Of a stretch of DNA of 64,000 nucleotides, positions 24,925 through 36,099 are shown piece by piece. Source of the DNA: Pseudocercospora fijiensis CIRAD86 (Eukaryota; Ascomycota; Dothideomycetes; Mycosphaerellales; Mycosphaerellaceae); assembly GCF_000340215.1 (NCBI RefSeq), contig NW_006921548.1, positions 173,400 through 237,399 of the forward strand, given 5' to 3'. Under the pieces are notes generated by a model. The model did not search any database, was not told the origin of the DNA, and was given only the letters and a program-made list of their open reading frames with translations. The translations under genes were made by a program, and so were the position numbers. The stretch's first letter is position 1, and every line of letters starts with the position of its first letter.

Positions 24925-25656
24925 TAGTAGGGATTGTGCTATAGCGGACGAAGGGGGTCTAGCAGCTATTAGAGCGGGGCGGTAAACTGTTCTATATAGG
25001 GTAAGAGGACCTATATACGAAGGGAGAGTATTAGATAGGTATACTAGTTAAGTGCTATCTATTTTAGGGAGAAGGGGACGTAGAGGAGCCCGCCGAATAG
25101 CTAACTAAGGCTAGTCGTAGGTAGAGACAGCCTATACGATCGATTATTAAACGATAGACGTAGAAGTACTATTCCTTAGAGTAGAGCTAGCGGCGTTAGC
25201 TCTAGTAAATTAATCGACTACCGCGATAATATCGTCGATCTCGAGCTAGTTAATATAGGTAGCAAGGAGCTATAGCCTATCTCTAGTGTTTGTACGCGGC
25301 GCTATCTATAAAGAGAGCGGTAGTAGTCGTAGTACTAGGAGAAGTAGCCGTCCCTAACTAGCCGAATAGTGCTAACTCTAGAGTGTTTAACTACCTACTA
25401 CGCCTATTTAGCTACGAAGTAGAGGGTTAATATAGGGGATAGGTTAGGTAGCCGAGGAGGTAGACGATATAGCGGCTAGATATAGTAGTAGCGCAGACGA
25501 AGAAGATACTACGCCTAGGTCTTACTCGGCTTATTATACTTTCTTCTAGACTCGTCGTAGAGCCGTACTCGCTAACTTCCTCGCGGTACGTTCGGCCTTC
25601 TTCTTCTACTCTTCCTCTTTAGTACCGAGTAGCTTACGCTATCCTTTAGGCGGCAT

Positions 25657-26544
25657 TGTGTTAATTCCGTTAATAGCGGAGGGCAAAGCTTATATGTAAG
25701 CCGCGCTAATAAGTATAGAATTCGAGGAGGTAGTAGTTCTATCTCGCGGAAACTACTAATACTAGAAAGGGCTACCCCTTTCTAGCGATATATTTTGTAT
25801 ATAAGAGAGTAAGGAATAGCAGCGCAGTATATTTTGCGTATAAAGTAGTACGTACAAGCAGGTTCGTATACTGCCTACGGCTTTCCCGTAGACGTTGCAA
25901 AACCTAAAGTCTAGCAATTAAAGGACACCGTAAACAACTTAAAACTTTAGGTACGCACCTAAAACTAGGCGTTTTAGATGCGTACTAAAAGTTTTAAGTT
26001 GTTCCTCTATCGGACCGTAGGATAAGTAAACCTAAAGAGTATTACTAGTAGGTCTGTTATTAAAGGTAAAAGTCCTTGCTAGGCGATAGGCGGAGTAATA
26101 CGAGATACGGGGTAAGGTTCGTAGTAGCCTTCCGGAATAGCGAAGGAAGGCTATTTAATTAGATAGTTAGCTAGGTTCTAATAATGTTTGATTAATGTTA
26201 GGTAGATAGGTTAGCTAGATTTCGGGAAAGGGTACCTCGTATACTTAATATAAGACTAAAAGTATAGCTAAGAAGATAGGTAAATCCCTACTTACGGAAC
26301 CGGAGGGTAAGGGGTAGGGGAATGCGTATCCTATATGTTTCTTAACCGGAAGCGCTCCGTCGCGTTCTAACGGAGCGAGGGCCGTATCGCTAGTTATAGC
26401 TAATTAGCTAGACGCGGGCGCGGTCGAGATACGACTTAGAATGCGAACGCCTTCTTACTTTAATGTTTCTTAAGCGCTTCGTCGTATCCTAGCGAAGCGG
26501 CTTACTAACTAGAAGCGCTTCGTCGTATCCTAACGAAGCGGCTT
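25657..26544. other. Spacer with palindromes and hairpin repeats
   Basis: Upstream of the ATG at 25656. It holds the right-most TTTAGGT..ACCTAAA palindromes (about 25945-26003). Three similar GC-rich hairpins follow: CGCTCCGTCG..CGGAGCG near 26351 and two copies of CGCTTCGTCG..CGAAGCG at 26472 and 26513 (41-bp spacing). The hairpins abut the truncated end of the SF1 helicase. No gene seen. Confidence 0.55.
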
Positions 26545-27800
26545 AACGACATCCTTATCCTTGCTACGACTACTAAGACGTGCAAATTCTTCCTCGAATA
26601 TAGCGATATAACGTAAAAACTAGTCGATAGCGTAGTTAGTCTAATAAGCGATAATTATTAGTAGATCTCCCTTGTTCTAGTTCTCGAGCATTACTTTAAT
26701 AGCTTATATAGAGACATAGGTCTTGCTAGTACCGGGTAGGCCTTAAATAATAGCAAGACGCGCCGTTAGAATACGACGGAGCGCTTCTAGTTAGGAGGCG
26801 TCTAGAGCACTATTAGGCTTAGAAGGCTAGTACTTAACTATATTAACATTCTCGAAGCTCTCGTTAGAGTTATTAACTAGGACAGAGCTTAGATCTCGCT
26901 TCGGCTATGCTTTAAAATACTTAGGCGCCGAAATGTAAGGCTATATACTAACGAGGTGCTCTAATAAGGGGAAACCCTCGCGTATTATACGCTAAAGGCT
27001 AAGTAAGGTGTGCCGATTAGCTTCGAAAAGTCCGCTACGGTCCTCTACTATAAGATATTCTATAGTAGGATCTAGCTCTAACTCCTCGGGATAGGCAAAG
27101 GCGAGATTAAGCTTAAGTAGATTCTGCTAAAGTCCCTCTAGTAGTCGAGCGGTAATAGTAGCGATAATAGCGCGAGATACGAACTTGTTATTTATTAGTA
27201 TAAGAACGACTAAGCTGCCGGCGATAAGGCGCTTTAACTGTTCCTATAGAACTTTCTTACTAGTGCGGAGGAGACTAAAAGTAACGCGGACGGCGAAGCT
27301 ACGTATAGATAAAGTCGCGCCGTAGATATAAACCTGCTTAGGTTAGCATATAACGGGCGGCGCGTTAAAGGGGTAAAGGCGAGACTAACCTTCGTATAGA
27401 TACCGACTTTGCTATTAAATACGTCCTTAGCGGCATATAGAGTATAGCGAGTTATTAAGACTACTTCGCGAAGGCCGCGGAGGGCATCTTCGCGGTTCCT
27501 ATAGAACTTTCTTATTAGTACGGAGGAGACTAAAAGTAACGCGGACGGCGAAGCTACGTATAGATAAAGTCGCGCCGCAGATATAAACCTACTTAGGTTA
27601 GTATATAACGGGCGGCGCGTTAAAGGGGTAAAGGCGAGACTTACCTTAGTATAGATGCCGACTTTGCTATTAAATGCGTCCTTAGCGGTATATAGAGTGT
27701 AGCGAGTTATTAAGACTACTTCGCGAAGGCCGCGGAGGGCATCTTCGCGGTATAGCTCGTAGAGAGTGCTCTAAGAGAATAGTTCTATAAGGGAGGCGAT
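26545..27800 (-). pseudogene. SF1 RNA-helicase relic, ZNFX1/Hrr1-like
   Basis: The minus-strand frame reads LDASQLEALRRILTARLAII then QGLPGTSKTY (26719-26742, Walker A; the family has GPPGTGKT) and DLLIIIAYQTNYAIDQFL. In UPF1-like SF1 helicases the matching motif is I(V/A)CQTNHAVDQFL, so C>Y and H>Y here are RIP changes. Upstream residues (VYIYGATLSIRSFAVRVTF; SKKVLQEQLKRLIAGSLVVL) match the beta-barrel region before the helicase core in ZNFX1-type proteins. Those proteins act in small-RNA-directed heterochromatin and antiviral defence. Everything C-terminal of motif Ia is missing: the frame ends at the hairpin repeats near 26545. An 85-codon segment upstream of the core is duplicated in tandem. 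Confidence 0.75.
27243..27752. repeat. 255-bp tandem duplication in the SF1 helicase
   Basis: CCTATAGAACTTTCTTA starts at 27243 and again at 27498. The unit is 85 codons, in frame, and includes REDALRGLREVVLITRYTLY on the minus strand. Copies differ by a few transitions, for example CTAACC versus CTTACC, so it arose after or late in the RIP history. Confidence 0.88.
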
Positions 27801-28462
27801 AAATAGTAAATAGGGCTAGTCGACGTCGTATACGAGGGCGAGCGTTCCTATCGCTAGTTATAGCTAATTAGCCCGCGGCCCTTGCCGTATCGCTAGTTAT
27901 AGCTAATTAGCCCGACGTAGGCGCAGTCGAGATACGACTAAGAATGCGACCGCCTTCTTGTTTAGCTCGCAATATACGTAGGCGGCCTACGAGCAGGCGC
28001 GAGAATATATTCTTTTATACCTTCGATATTATAATATCGAATAAATAGAGAATAGTTCTATAAGGGAGGCGATAAATAGTAAATAGGGCTCGTCGACGTC
28101 GCGCGCGAGGGCGAGCGTTCCTGTCGCTAGTTATAGCTAATTAGCCCGCGGCCCTTGCTATATCGCTAGTTATAGCTAATTAGCCCGACGCGGGCGTAGT
28201 CGAGACACGACTAAGAATGCGACCGCCTTCTTATTTAGCTCGCAATACACGTAGGCGGCCTGCGAGCAGGCGCGAGAATATATTCTTTTATACCTTCGAT
28301 ATTATAATATCGAATAAATAGAGAATAGTTCTATAAGGGAGGCGATAAATAGTAAATAGGGCTCGTCGACGTCGCGCGCGAGGGCGAGCGTTCCTATCGC
28401 TAGTTATAGCTAATTAGCCCGCGGCCCTTGCCGTATCGCTAGTTATAGCTAATTGGCCCGAC
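27775..28462. repeat. 273-bp tandem repeats, 2.5 units
   Basis: GAGAATAGTTCTATAAGG begins units at 27775, 28048 and 28321. Each unit holds two copies of CTAGTTATAGCTAATTAGC, GC-rich flanks and the inverted pair CGATATTATAATATCG. The unit is 91 codons, but I see no gene running through it. The 20-bp CTAGTTATAGCTAATTAGC box also occurs near 26390, 28838, 28877 and 28961. Confidence 0.85.
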
Positions 28463-28531
28463 GCCGGCGCCCTACTATACGCCCGCTATACGCCTAACTC
28501 TAACCCTAAAGTGCCCTATAGTACTTAGATA

Positions 28532-28812
28532 CCCTAGCTAATTTATATATAAACTAAGTACTAAATATAGTAATATGCTACTTAGAAACTTAGTATTACT
28601 AGTATAATACTCCTAGGTTATAGTATAATACGTAGAAATAAAAATCTCGTCTTCGAAACTCTTTACTTTATTACTTAGAGATTTTATTTAAATTACTTAG
28701 ACTCCCTAGCTAATTTATATATAAACTAAGTACTAAATATAGTAATAGGCTACTTAGAAACTTAGTATTACTAGTATAATACTCCTAGGTTATAGTATAA
28801 TACGTAGTTATA
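28532..28812. repeat. 172-bp tandem repeat, two units
   Basis: CCCTAGCTAATTTATATATA begins at 28532 and 28704. The second unit is cut after TAGTATAATACGTAG. AT-rich, non-coding. Between them is a short unique insert (AAATAAAAATCTCGTC). Confidence 0.85.
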
Positions 28813-28865
28813 CGTAGAAGTAAGCGTTTCTGTCGCTAGTTATAGCTAATTAGCTCGCGACCCTA

Positions 28866-29040
28866 GTCGTGTCGCCGGTTATAGCTAATTAGCTAGACCC
28901 CTGCCCCCCTACCGGACGCCTATCCCTAACCCTATAGCTAGGTAGGGTAGTCGTATCGCCGGTTATAGCTAATTAGCTAGACCCCTGCCCCCCTACCGGA
29001 CGCCTATCCCTAACCCTATAGCTAGGTAGGGTAGTCCTTA
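28866..29040. repeat. 84-bp tandem repeat, two units
   Basis: TCGCCGGTTATAGCTAATTA recurs at an 84-bp offset (28872, 28956). Each unit ends in CCTATCCCTAACCCTATAGC and carries CCCCTGCCCCCC. The two units are almost identical, so the expansion is recent or too short for RIP. Confidence 0.9.
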
Positions 29041-29799
29041 TCCTAATCCTTATACTCCTAATATAATCTTGCTTCCCGTACTATTAATGTCTCTTTCTCT
29101 ATCTCCTACTATACCGCCGCCGTATCCTAAGCTTTCTACCTATCGCTAAGCTTCTATTAGTTTTCTACTAGTTTTATCTAGCCTTGTTATAGAGTTTCTT
29201 CTTTCTAGCGGAGCTTTTTAAGAAGTTGTTCTATAAGCTCTTCTTATTAGTTCGCGTATCCCTAAGCGAGCGTTCCTACTTATTTAATCGCTCTTTACGC
29301 GCTTCGTAGGACTCTTCTATTATAAATGCGATAGATATAGGGGTAACTGTAGGGTTTAGGGTTCTTAGTTACGGATACGCGCTTATTATATAGCCGGGCC
29401 GGGTAGGTTGCGCTTTCCTTTCGCTACTAAGATCGAGGGGTTAGATAAGCTAAGAGATACTCCGGTATAGTTATAATCGGTAGAATTGTAGGCGATTAGA
29501 TTTGTAGTTAAGCGTATTAATATAATTCCGAGAATCTTCTTACCCGTTCGAGACTATAGTATCGGAAGAGTACTAACTAAGGCGCTAGATAATTATACGC
29601 GAGTCGTGCCTTGCTATTACTATCTCTATTAGGAAGATAGTATTAGGAATGCCGCTAGACTAGGCATTAATAAAACCTCTCTCTCGTTATTATTATTCTT
29701 ATAATATATGCTATATAATTACGCGTATTAATTAACTACTAATCTCCGAACTAGGTATAGTATTATCTGTCCTACTTATATCTATACTTACTCCTACGA
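29041..29799. other. No gene recognised
   Basis: This is downstream of the minus-strand coiled-coil relic and may include its 3' end. No consistent frame, no repeats. Confidence 0.4.
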
Positions 29800-30752
29800 G
29801 AACTCTTATAAGAACTCCTTAAACTCTATATTAAGTCCTCCTTATAACTCTTAAATTTAGCTACTTGTCTCTATCCCTAATCTAAAAGTTATTAATTATA
29901 TAGCTCTAATTCCCGCGTAATTGTCTTATACTTACGCGCTTCTGCTTTAGACTTATTAATTCGTTTCTAGGCTAATTCTAACTGTTTCTAGTAGCTCGAG
30001 ATATAGGCTTATAGGTCTTGCTTATTAGACTAGAGATGTTCGATTTCGCGTAGATAGCGCTCGGTAAGTTTTAGTTAGGCGGTATACTCGATTTTAAGGT
30101 ACGCGAGCTATTATTCGAGTTCGGTAGTATAGCGGTAGTTATAAGGATATAGCTAAACCTCTTCGTCTTATATTTATACTCGTACTCGTACTTCTTCTCG
30201 AGCTCTAGCTCCGTCTATATTACCTCGTATATATCCCTCTACGGCCTCTCTATATCCGGCTTCGCCTTCGCGCTACTCTCGTCCTGCTACGTCCTCTCTA
30301 TATCTAGCTTCGACTTCGTATTACTCTCGTCCCTCTATATTCTCTCCGCCTTTACTAGCGCTAGCGCCTTCTTCGATAGTAGCGGTAGTAGTAGTAGGAT
30401 TAGCGTAGATACTATCGAGCTAGGCTATCTTAACGGCGGTAGGCTTAAAGCGATCGGCGGGGCGGTCGAGAGCGGGAACGGCCGATTAGTTAACAATCTA
30501 TATAGCGCGTCCCTTTTGCTAGCGATTAGAGGCGAGGAAAGTGCCGTCCTTAGGTACGATATAATAGCGAACGGCCTTTTCGAATTTGTCGCGCTCTAGG
30601 CTAGCCTTAGTTACATCGTACGGCTATAGCGATACTAGATACTCCTATTTATCGTCTGTTAGTACTTACTACTCTAATAAGCCGCGGCTTTCGTAGAAGC
30701 CGAAGATCTTAGACTAGTCGTACGAGGTAGACGTAAACGTAGACGTAGACAT
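29800..30752 (-). pseudogene. Coiled-coil protein relic of unknown role
   Basis: The start ATG survives at 30752-30750 (MSTSTFTSTSYD). The frame runs about 315 codons with TAG/TAA only. The first 120 residues contain GFYESRGLLE, KASLERDKFEKAVRYYIVPK and ALDRPADRFKP. An acidic/basic repeated part (REDVAGRE, REGEAG) follows. The rest is a strong Lys/Glu/Gln-rich coiled coil (for example LKLTERYLREIEHL, INKSKAEARKYKTI). The layout is like some retrotransposon gag or transposon accessory proteins, but no zinc knuckle or protease follows, so I leave it unassigned. Confidence 0.5.
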
Positions 30753-33689
30753 AGCTATAAGGGGCTAGAGACTAGGATATACTAATACACCTCTACTACA
30801 CACTCGGGGCTATATACTTTAGCGATAATAAGAGTAGGCCTACTTACTGTTTGCCTCTCCTTTATAGTAAACTAAATAGCGGGCTACGGCGTAGTACTAC
30901 TCGGTATAGTATCTAATATCTAAGACCGTACGCGTAGCTTTGCGATATATGTCGGCGTATAGTATAATATAGAGATAATATATCGCCCGCTTCTACGTTT
31001 GCTTACCTACGCCGGTCTTTTATTATATCGATTGCTTTATGCTAATTAATCCCTTCGCCCTCGTTAAGTACCGCTATCTTCCTCGCTTATATCGAGACGT
31101 TATATAAGGACCTAGTTAAAGTTACGGCTATAGCTCGCGCGACGTACGTATAGAAACATTCGACTAAGTTATAGATAGTATTAAGCGGCGTAGGCTTCGA
31201 CTTAGCCTTTAGCTTCGTACTCGAGTATTAGTATCGGCTTTATTATTAATATCTATATTTGTATCTACTATACCTTAGCCGCCTCCTTAATCGGTTAGAT
31301 ATCTTGCTTATTTATACTATACGCCTAATTAGACCGGTAGTTATAGGTAGTTAAGACTTAATATAGCGCTGCCCTAGGAGCCTCTACCTTCTCTATTATA
31401 TACCTATCCTCTATATTAAGAGCGTACGATAAGCGATAATTTCCGGTTACTACCCTTCGCGAAATAGTATTCTATTAAGACTAATAAAGGTAGGCGACAT
31501 TAGCAAGATCTATTCCGAGACACTCCTAGAAACTACCGCTCTTACTCTTACTCGAAGGTAGGGTAGTATAGCGCTCCCCTCCGATATTTAACTTAGCGGC
31601 AGCCTAATAAAGGCGACTACGGTTAGCGGAATTCATTCCTCTAAGGCGCTTATATCGGACCCGCTCGTAAGCGATATCTTTATCTACTATAGGAGAACCT
31701 AAATCTATTCTTATAGTCGTTTATATCGAACCTATTAGGCCCGTTATCCCTATTAAATCTACTAGGCCCTCCTTAGGCATTAAATTTAATTCCGGTCTCG
31801 CTACGTTATCTCGAATACTCTTTAGTACTATAGTAGCTATCGGCTAAGAAACAAATTAACCTACGAGTACTTTCTTTTTCTACGTCGCCTTCTATAGTCC
31901 CTCGGTAGTCGTTTAACTAGCTTCTATATTCTCCGCCGCCTCCTCTCTTAAAGCCTTAGTAAGAGAAAGAACCTTAGTAGGAACTATCGCTAAGCGGACG
32001 TATTACTAGATAGCGGTAGTTACCGCGATTAGAGTAGTTACCGGTAGTTAGCCTACCTCTAAGAACTAATATCTCTCCTCTATCTCTAGTACCTCGAGTT
32101 AATTATAATAGCGAGAGCGACTTTAAATATTCTCGAAAAGTCTCTCCTCTATCTCCTGCCTCTCGAGCCTATCTTAATAGCGGGAATAACTTTAGATATT
32201 CTTCTCGAGAATTATCTCCTCTAGCTCTCGCTCCTCGTATTAATCGTAATCGTAATACCGGATATTCTTTTCGAGAGGCCTCTCCGCTACTACGAGAATT
32301 CTTCGTCCTAGATAGATATCGTCTACCTAATAATATTAATTACTATTATCGCTTCCGAAGATTAGGTAAAGCTATTCTACCTAGAGAATACCTACTTTCG
32401 AGTCTATTAGATACTATATAGCGAATTCGGTCTAGTCGAGAATACCCTTATTCCTATATCCTAGAGATAATATAGTAAACTCTATCTAGCCTAGAGTATT
32501 CTCTTTCTAGACTACCGGATATAATATAGCGAAGTCGATTTCGTCTAGAATATACCTATTTAAGTCTACTAGATACGGCACCGCTAATTCGATCTAGCCC
32601 TTCCTATTCGCTAAACATTCTACTAGGTTAATACCCTCTTTCTAGCCTAGTAGGTACTATATAGCGACCCCGATCTAGCCCTCCTCTTCCGACTAACGTA
32701 CTAGAAGAAATAAGCGATTAGGTCGCTCGCTTAGCTACGTCGGCGCAAAACAATACGGACCTATCCGCTATACTAGAGGTAAAGTTACTATCGCTACTAC
32801 CCCTACTACCGGAACTACGACAAGCTTATCGTCCTAGTATTCCGGCAATTATAAAGAAAATTACGACTAGTTAAAGCAGCTAAGGAGGTATATAATAAAA
32901 GAGACGTAAAATAAAAAGATAGACCCGCTACTACGGCGTTATATAACTATTATACGATCTAGGATAGGAGTAAAGCTAAGGTAGCGATAAAGGGTTAGAA
33001 TTAAATACTTTGCGAGGCAATATGCTTGCTAAATCTAATATAGACTTTGCTTCGCAACGCGCTTGTATTTACTTAGCTTATTATAGATATTGCTACAAGT
33101 GTATATCTTATCGCTTAGCTATTTTCGAGGATAGAAGAAGGATTTTAGTAGGCGAGAGGAATAGTATACTATTCTAATCTCCTATATAGTTCTCGCTCTC
33201 TATACCGAATCGATATATCGTACGTACCGTAATAAAGCAATACGAGATGCGCGAGTAGCCGGGCGCGTACGTATACGCGTACGTTGCTTAGTTAATTGCA
33301 AGCGCTAAGTAGAATATAGAATATAGAATGTAGTATATAAAAATTCGCGAATTATTACAATATTCTTTCCCTAAAACACCTTACTAACGCTCGAAACGCG
33401 TAGCAATCCGGTTAAACCGCGCGCGTCGTTAGTAAAATAGCGTAACGTAGCGAAATCGTTATAATATAGTAATCCTTTTCTACCTATATTTACCCTCTTT
33501 CTCCGTACGCCCCTAATGCCTTCTAGAAGGCTATTCCGTATAGTATCTCGACGACGTAATATCTAATTAGTACTAGTACGCCGTCGCTATCGGCTCGATA
33601 GCGATATACGGCGGTCCTAGCTCGTACTATTTCTACTCTTCCTTCTTAGCCTCTTTATCTACCTCGACCTACACTTCGTCCGGCCTCTA
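30753..33689. other. Long stretch without a convincing gene
   Basis: Both strands show frames with only TAG/TAA stops in places (31.1-32.8 kb), which happens by chance in RIP-mutated DNA. Apart from the 60-bp repeats at 32.38-32.70 kb, I can support no feature. The part at 33.0-33.5 kb (AT-rich, short CG islands) is non-coding. Confidence 0.4.
32380..32700. repeat. Degenerate repeats of about 60 bp, five units
   Basis: Five imperfect units contain TAGATACTATATAGCGA or variants followed by TCG(G/A)TCTAGTCGAGAATA and a C/T-rich tail, at about 32408, 32465, 32520, 32575 and 32648. The divergence is mostly transitions. They may be the remnant of a repetitive protein, but the strand is undecided. 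Confidence 0.55.
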
Positions 33690-34850
33690 GCGCCGCTATA
33701 CTACGTTAAAGGGTACGTACCGGCGTAGGTAGCGAATGCTTTAGTAGCTAGTGTAACGTGCTAGGAATCTAAACTTTATTACCCTATATATCTATTAGTA
33801 TACCTTCGATAGCCTAGCGTAAGGAGCGGAGTTAGGTACGAATCTTATCCGGATCTTCTCTAATAACTAGTTTATACTACTTTACGAGCTATACGACGAG
33901 TCTATATACGCGCTATTTAAAAACTTAGATTAAGTTGTCTCGTACGCTACGTAGGCAAGTACTTAAGTTAAGCGCTATATATAACGAATCCGAGATGCCG
34001 AAGTCTAGGTTTCTTAGGCTCGCTAGTCCGTAGTTATCGAGTAGTATAAGCTATATTTTCCGGCTAAGTAAGACTAAACCGCGAGTCGGATCGATCGGTA
34101 GAAGCTCTATATCTAGTATAAGCTCTTCTATCCGCTATAGGAAGACTAGCCTATATACTATCCTACTCGCCGCTTAATCGGACTATACTAACTATACGAG
34201 TAGATAAACGGCGAAGATATGCCTCTAGATCTATACCTCGTCCTACTCGAAGGATAGTAGTTAGATTTACTATCGCTTATAGTATCCGCTAGACCTACCG
34301 AGCTCGTAACTCTAGCTCTACGAACCCGTATCGATATAGGTCTCTCTTAGCTCTATAGCGTCCTCGAAAACATTACCTATACTATCGACTACGACCTCCG
34401 ATATATTAACTATATATAAAAGCTCGCTTCTTATACTAAGCCGCTTACCTTCCTTATCTAAGTCGAAGTACGCCTCCTCGTCTACGACCTTATAATAACT
34501 ATATTCGAAACTAGAACAAAAGCTACCCTCGCCTTCGCTAATACCCTTACTATCTCTATCCTCTACGATATAATCGAAACCCTCGGACCTAACTATCCTA
34601 CCGTTAGTAGACTTTCCTCCTCCTCCCCTTTCCTTAAAACTATTACTATAATCCTTACGAAACTCTTACGTAATCCTACTACCTCCTACTTTAACTCCCC
34701 TCTTTGTCTCTACTACCTCGCTCTCGAAGTCTAGCTAAGATACCTTACCGCCCTCTCTACCTTCCTCTGTACTATCTCTCGCTTAACTTCCTACCGCTAG
34801 GTCCTCTAATACTTCGAATACTATCTCCTCGAGTATAGAGGTAGGTTAGG
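33690..34850 (+). pseudogene. Unknown gene relic, about 385 codons
   Basis: One plus-strand frame from about 33690 contains FDSLAQGAELGTNLIRIF, FILLYELYDESIYALFKNLD, then DMPLDLYLVLLEG and ELVTLALRTRIDIGLSQLYS, and closes near RYFEYYLLEYRGRLG at 34850. Only TAG/TAA interrupt it. It is Leu/Ile-rich, probably helical, with a Ser/Pro patch (TVSRLSSSSPF). I recognise no family. Some resemblance to helical regions of TE-encoded gag proteins is possible, but not supported by any motif. Confidence 0.45.
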
Positions 34851-36099
34851 GTATTTATCTTACCCCTCGAGACTCTTACGCTAATAGTTTATATTTAATA
34901 GAATAGAGGAGGAGGTAGAAGGTTTAGATTTCTTCGCGGCGATTCTAGCTTCGAGACTAGATTCTAGGGCGACGAAGACAAGGGAAGAGACGTTATTAAA
35001 GGGCGATATAGCGGCTTAGGTTAGGGTTTTAGATTAGAAACGGCTTGTAGGTAGGGAAGGGTTAGAGGAGATAGTAGTTAGGTAGAGGGCGGAGTATTGT
35101 TTTATTTAGGGAGAGATTAGGTAGGAGGAACGGAGGGATAGGAATAGGAGAAAGGAGTAGGAGGGGTGCTTTTTTATTATTTAAGAGGGAGGGAGGGGGA
35201 AAGTTCTTAGTAAAGTATAATTATTAGCGTTCGTTTATCGATTGTTTAAGGATTAGTCTAGCCGAGCTCGAAGTTTACTAGTATATTTTATCTTTAACTT
35301 ACAATCTCCCTTGCCGCTCGCAAACGTCTATATATTTAGTTATAGCGTACTTGTATATAGGCAGTAGATTTAGGGATGCTAACTAATAGGTTATATTAGC
35401 AAAGTCGATAATATACATAGTACGAGAGCTAGGAGATAGGTAATAGCAAGCGTAAAGTGAGTTAGGTCCGGCTTATAAAGGCTGTCTTTCGAAACGCTCC
35501 GGTATTAGTAAAGGTTATATATAATATAAGTAAGAGTTACGGACTTGTCTTTAGCTTATAAAGGTATGTCTTTCGAAACGCTCCGGTATTAGTAAAGGTT
35601 ATATATAATACGAGCAAGAGTTGCGGACTTAGTAATAGAGCGTAGAGTAGATTTAGGGCAGCCGACTAGTTGCTAATAGATAGATAAATAAATAAATAAA
35701 TGCAAGGGCTCCGGTTGTAGTAAAGGTTATATTGTCCCGAGTCGAGTTAATATACGTACGCTAATAGTTAACTACTTTCGAGAAGACGTCGATATATTTA
35801 ATTATAGCGTACCTAGTAATAGCAGGCGTATAGTAGATCTAGGTAGGGTAACTAATTAGTGCTTTATAAATAAATGAAATTAAACGCCCTAGTAGGCTAA
35901 AGGCTAGTAACGTAGTATAAGAGCTAGGAGATAGGCAAGTAAGTATAGTTTCTTTCTAAAAGTCTTATCTATACAAGTTAGTATCTCTTCTTAGGCCTAG
36001 TCGATATACGTATATAATAGTTAACTATATATAGCTAGCTTATACCTGTTTATATTAACTCCTAGTAAGTTCTAAATGTATCTACATCCTCTAAATAGC
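34851..36099. other. Non-coding, contains an 84-bp tandem repeat
   Basis: A purine-rich stretch (34900-35200, many AGGG/GGAG) could be the antisense of a Pro/Ser-rich tail. An 84-bp direct repeat lies at 35471-35637. A (AATA)n-like microsatellite sits at 35684-35700. No gene seen. Confidence 0.45.
35471..35637. repeat. 84-bp direct repeat, two units
   Basis: CTTTCGAAACGCTCCGGTAT occurs at 35486 and 35570 within two adjacent units. They differ by a few transitions. A third, partial echo (GGCTCCGGTTGTAGTAAAGG) is near 35706. Confidence 0.8.

Larger units (their letters stand above)
23788..25656 (-). pseudogene. Ser/Pro-rich low-complexity protein relic with tandem repeats
   Basis: It starts with a surviving ATG (25656-25654): MPPKGQRKLLGTKEEEQKKK, a basic coiled-coil segment of about 50 residues. 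A Leu/Ser-rich part follows, then a run of 10-residue units (LASILAIPPA), then two copies of a 48-residue Ser/Pro unit containing SVAYSPLLLASKSATQP, and a Ser-rich acidic end (SDARVNSDEELDN). A TAA at 23788-23790 ends about 620 codons. Only TAG/TAA interrupt it. The composition suggests an intrinsically disordered scaffold or DNA-associated protein; no domain was recognised. On the opposite strand the same repeats read as an Arg-rich frame, which I judged a shadow because the ATG and upstream spacer favour the minus strand. Convergent with the large unknown gene to its left. Confidence 0.55.
8868..26010. repeat. Dispersed palindrome family TTTAGGTATATACCTAAA
   Basis: A near-perfect palindrome, usually AACTTTAGGT-NNNN-ACCTAAAGTT (NNNN = ATAT, ACGT, GCGC or TGCA-like), recurs about 20 times and only between 8.87 and 26.0 kb. 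Sites are near 8870, 8965, 10127, 10170, 11342, 11378, 12870, 12918, 12945, 14545, 14590, 14620, 14655, 14690, 15355, 15605, 17993, 18025, 25945 and 25975. Half-sites are often arranged back to back. Four clusters lie in introns of the SNF2 gene and the others lie between genes. Such structured repeats could be transposase-binding sites, introner-like elements, or hairpin regulators. I infer that they mark one large element. Confidence 0.8.

Noticed and set aside
23878..25640. Arg/Gln-rich plus-strand continuation of the 1,070-codon gene, with a 10-residue RYRQYRSQRG repeat
   Set aside because: It is open in frame, but the opposite strand has a surviving ATG, sensible composition and an upstream spacer; RIP makes antisense frames look open because TAG on one strand is CTA on the other.
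8868..26010. Integrated large DNA virus
   Set aside because: No capsid, packaging ATPase, family-B polymerase or viral protease motif was found; spliceosomal introns argue against it.
31081..32850. Long plus- or minus-strand frames resembling a gag protein
   Set aside because: Both strands are equally open, no zinc knuckle or protease follows, and the only firm signal is a degenerate 60-bp repeat.
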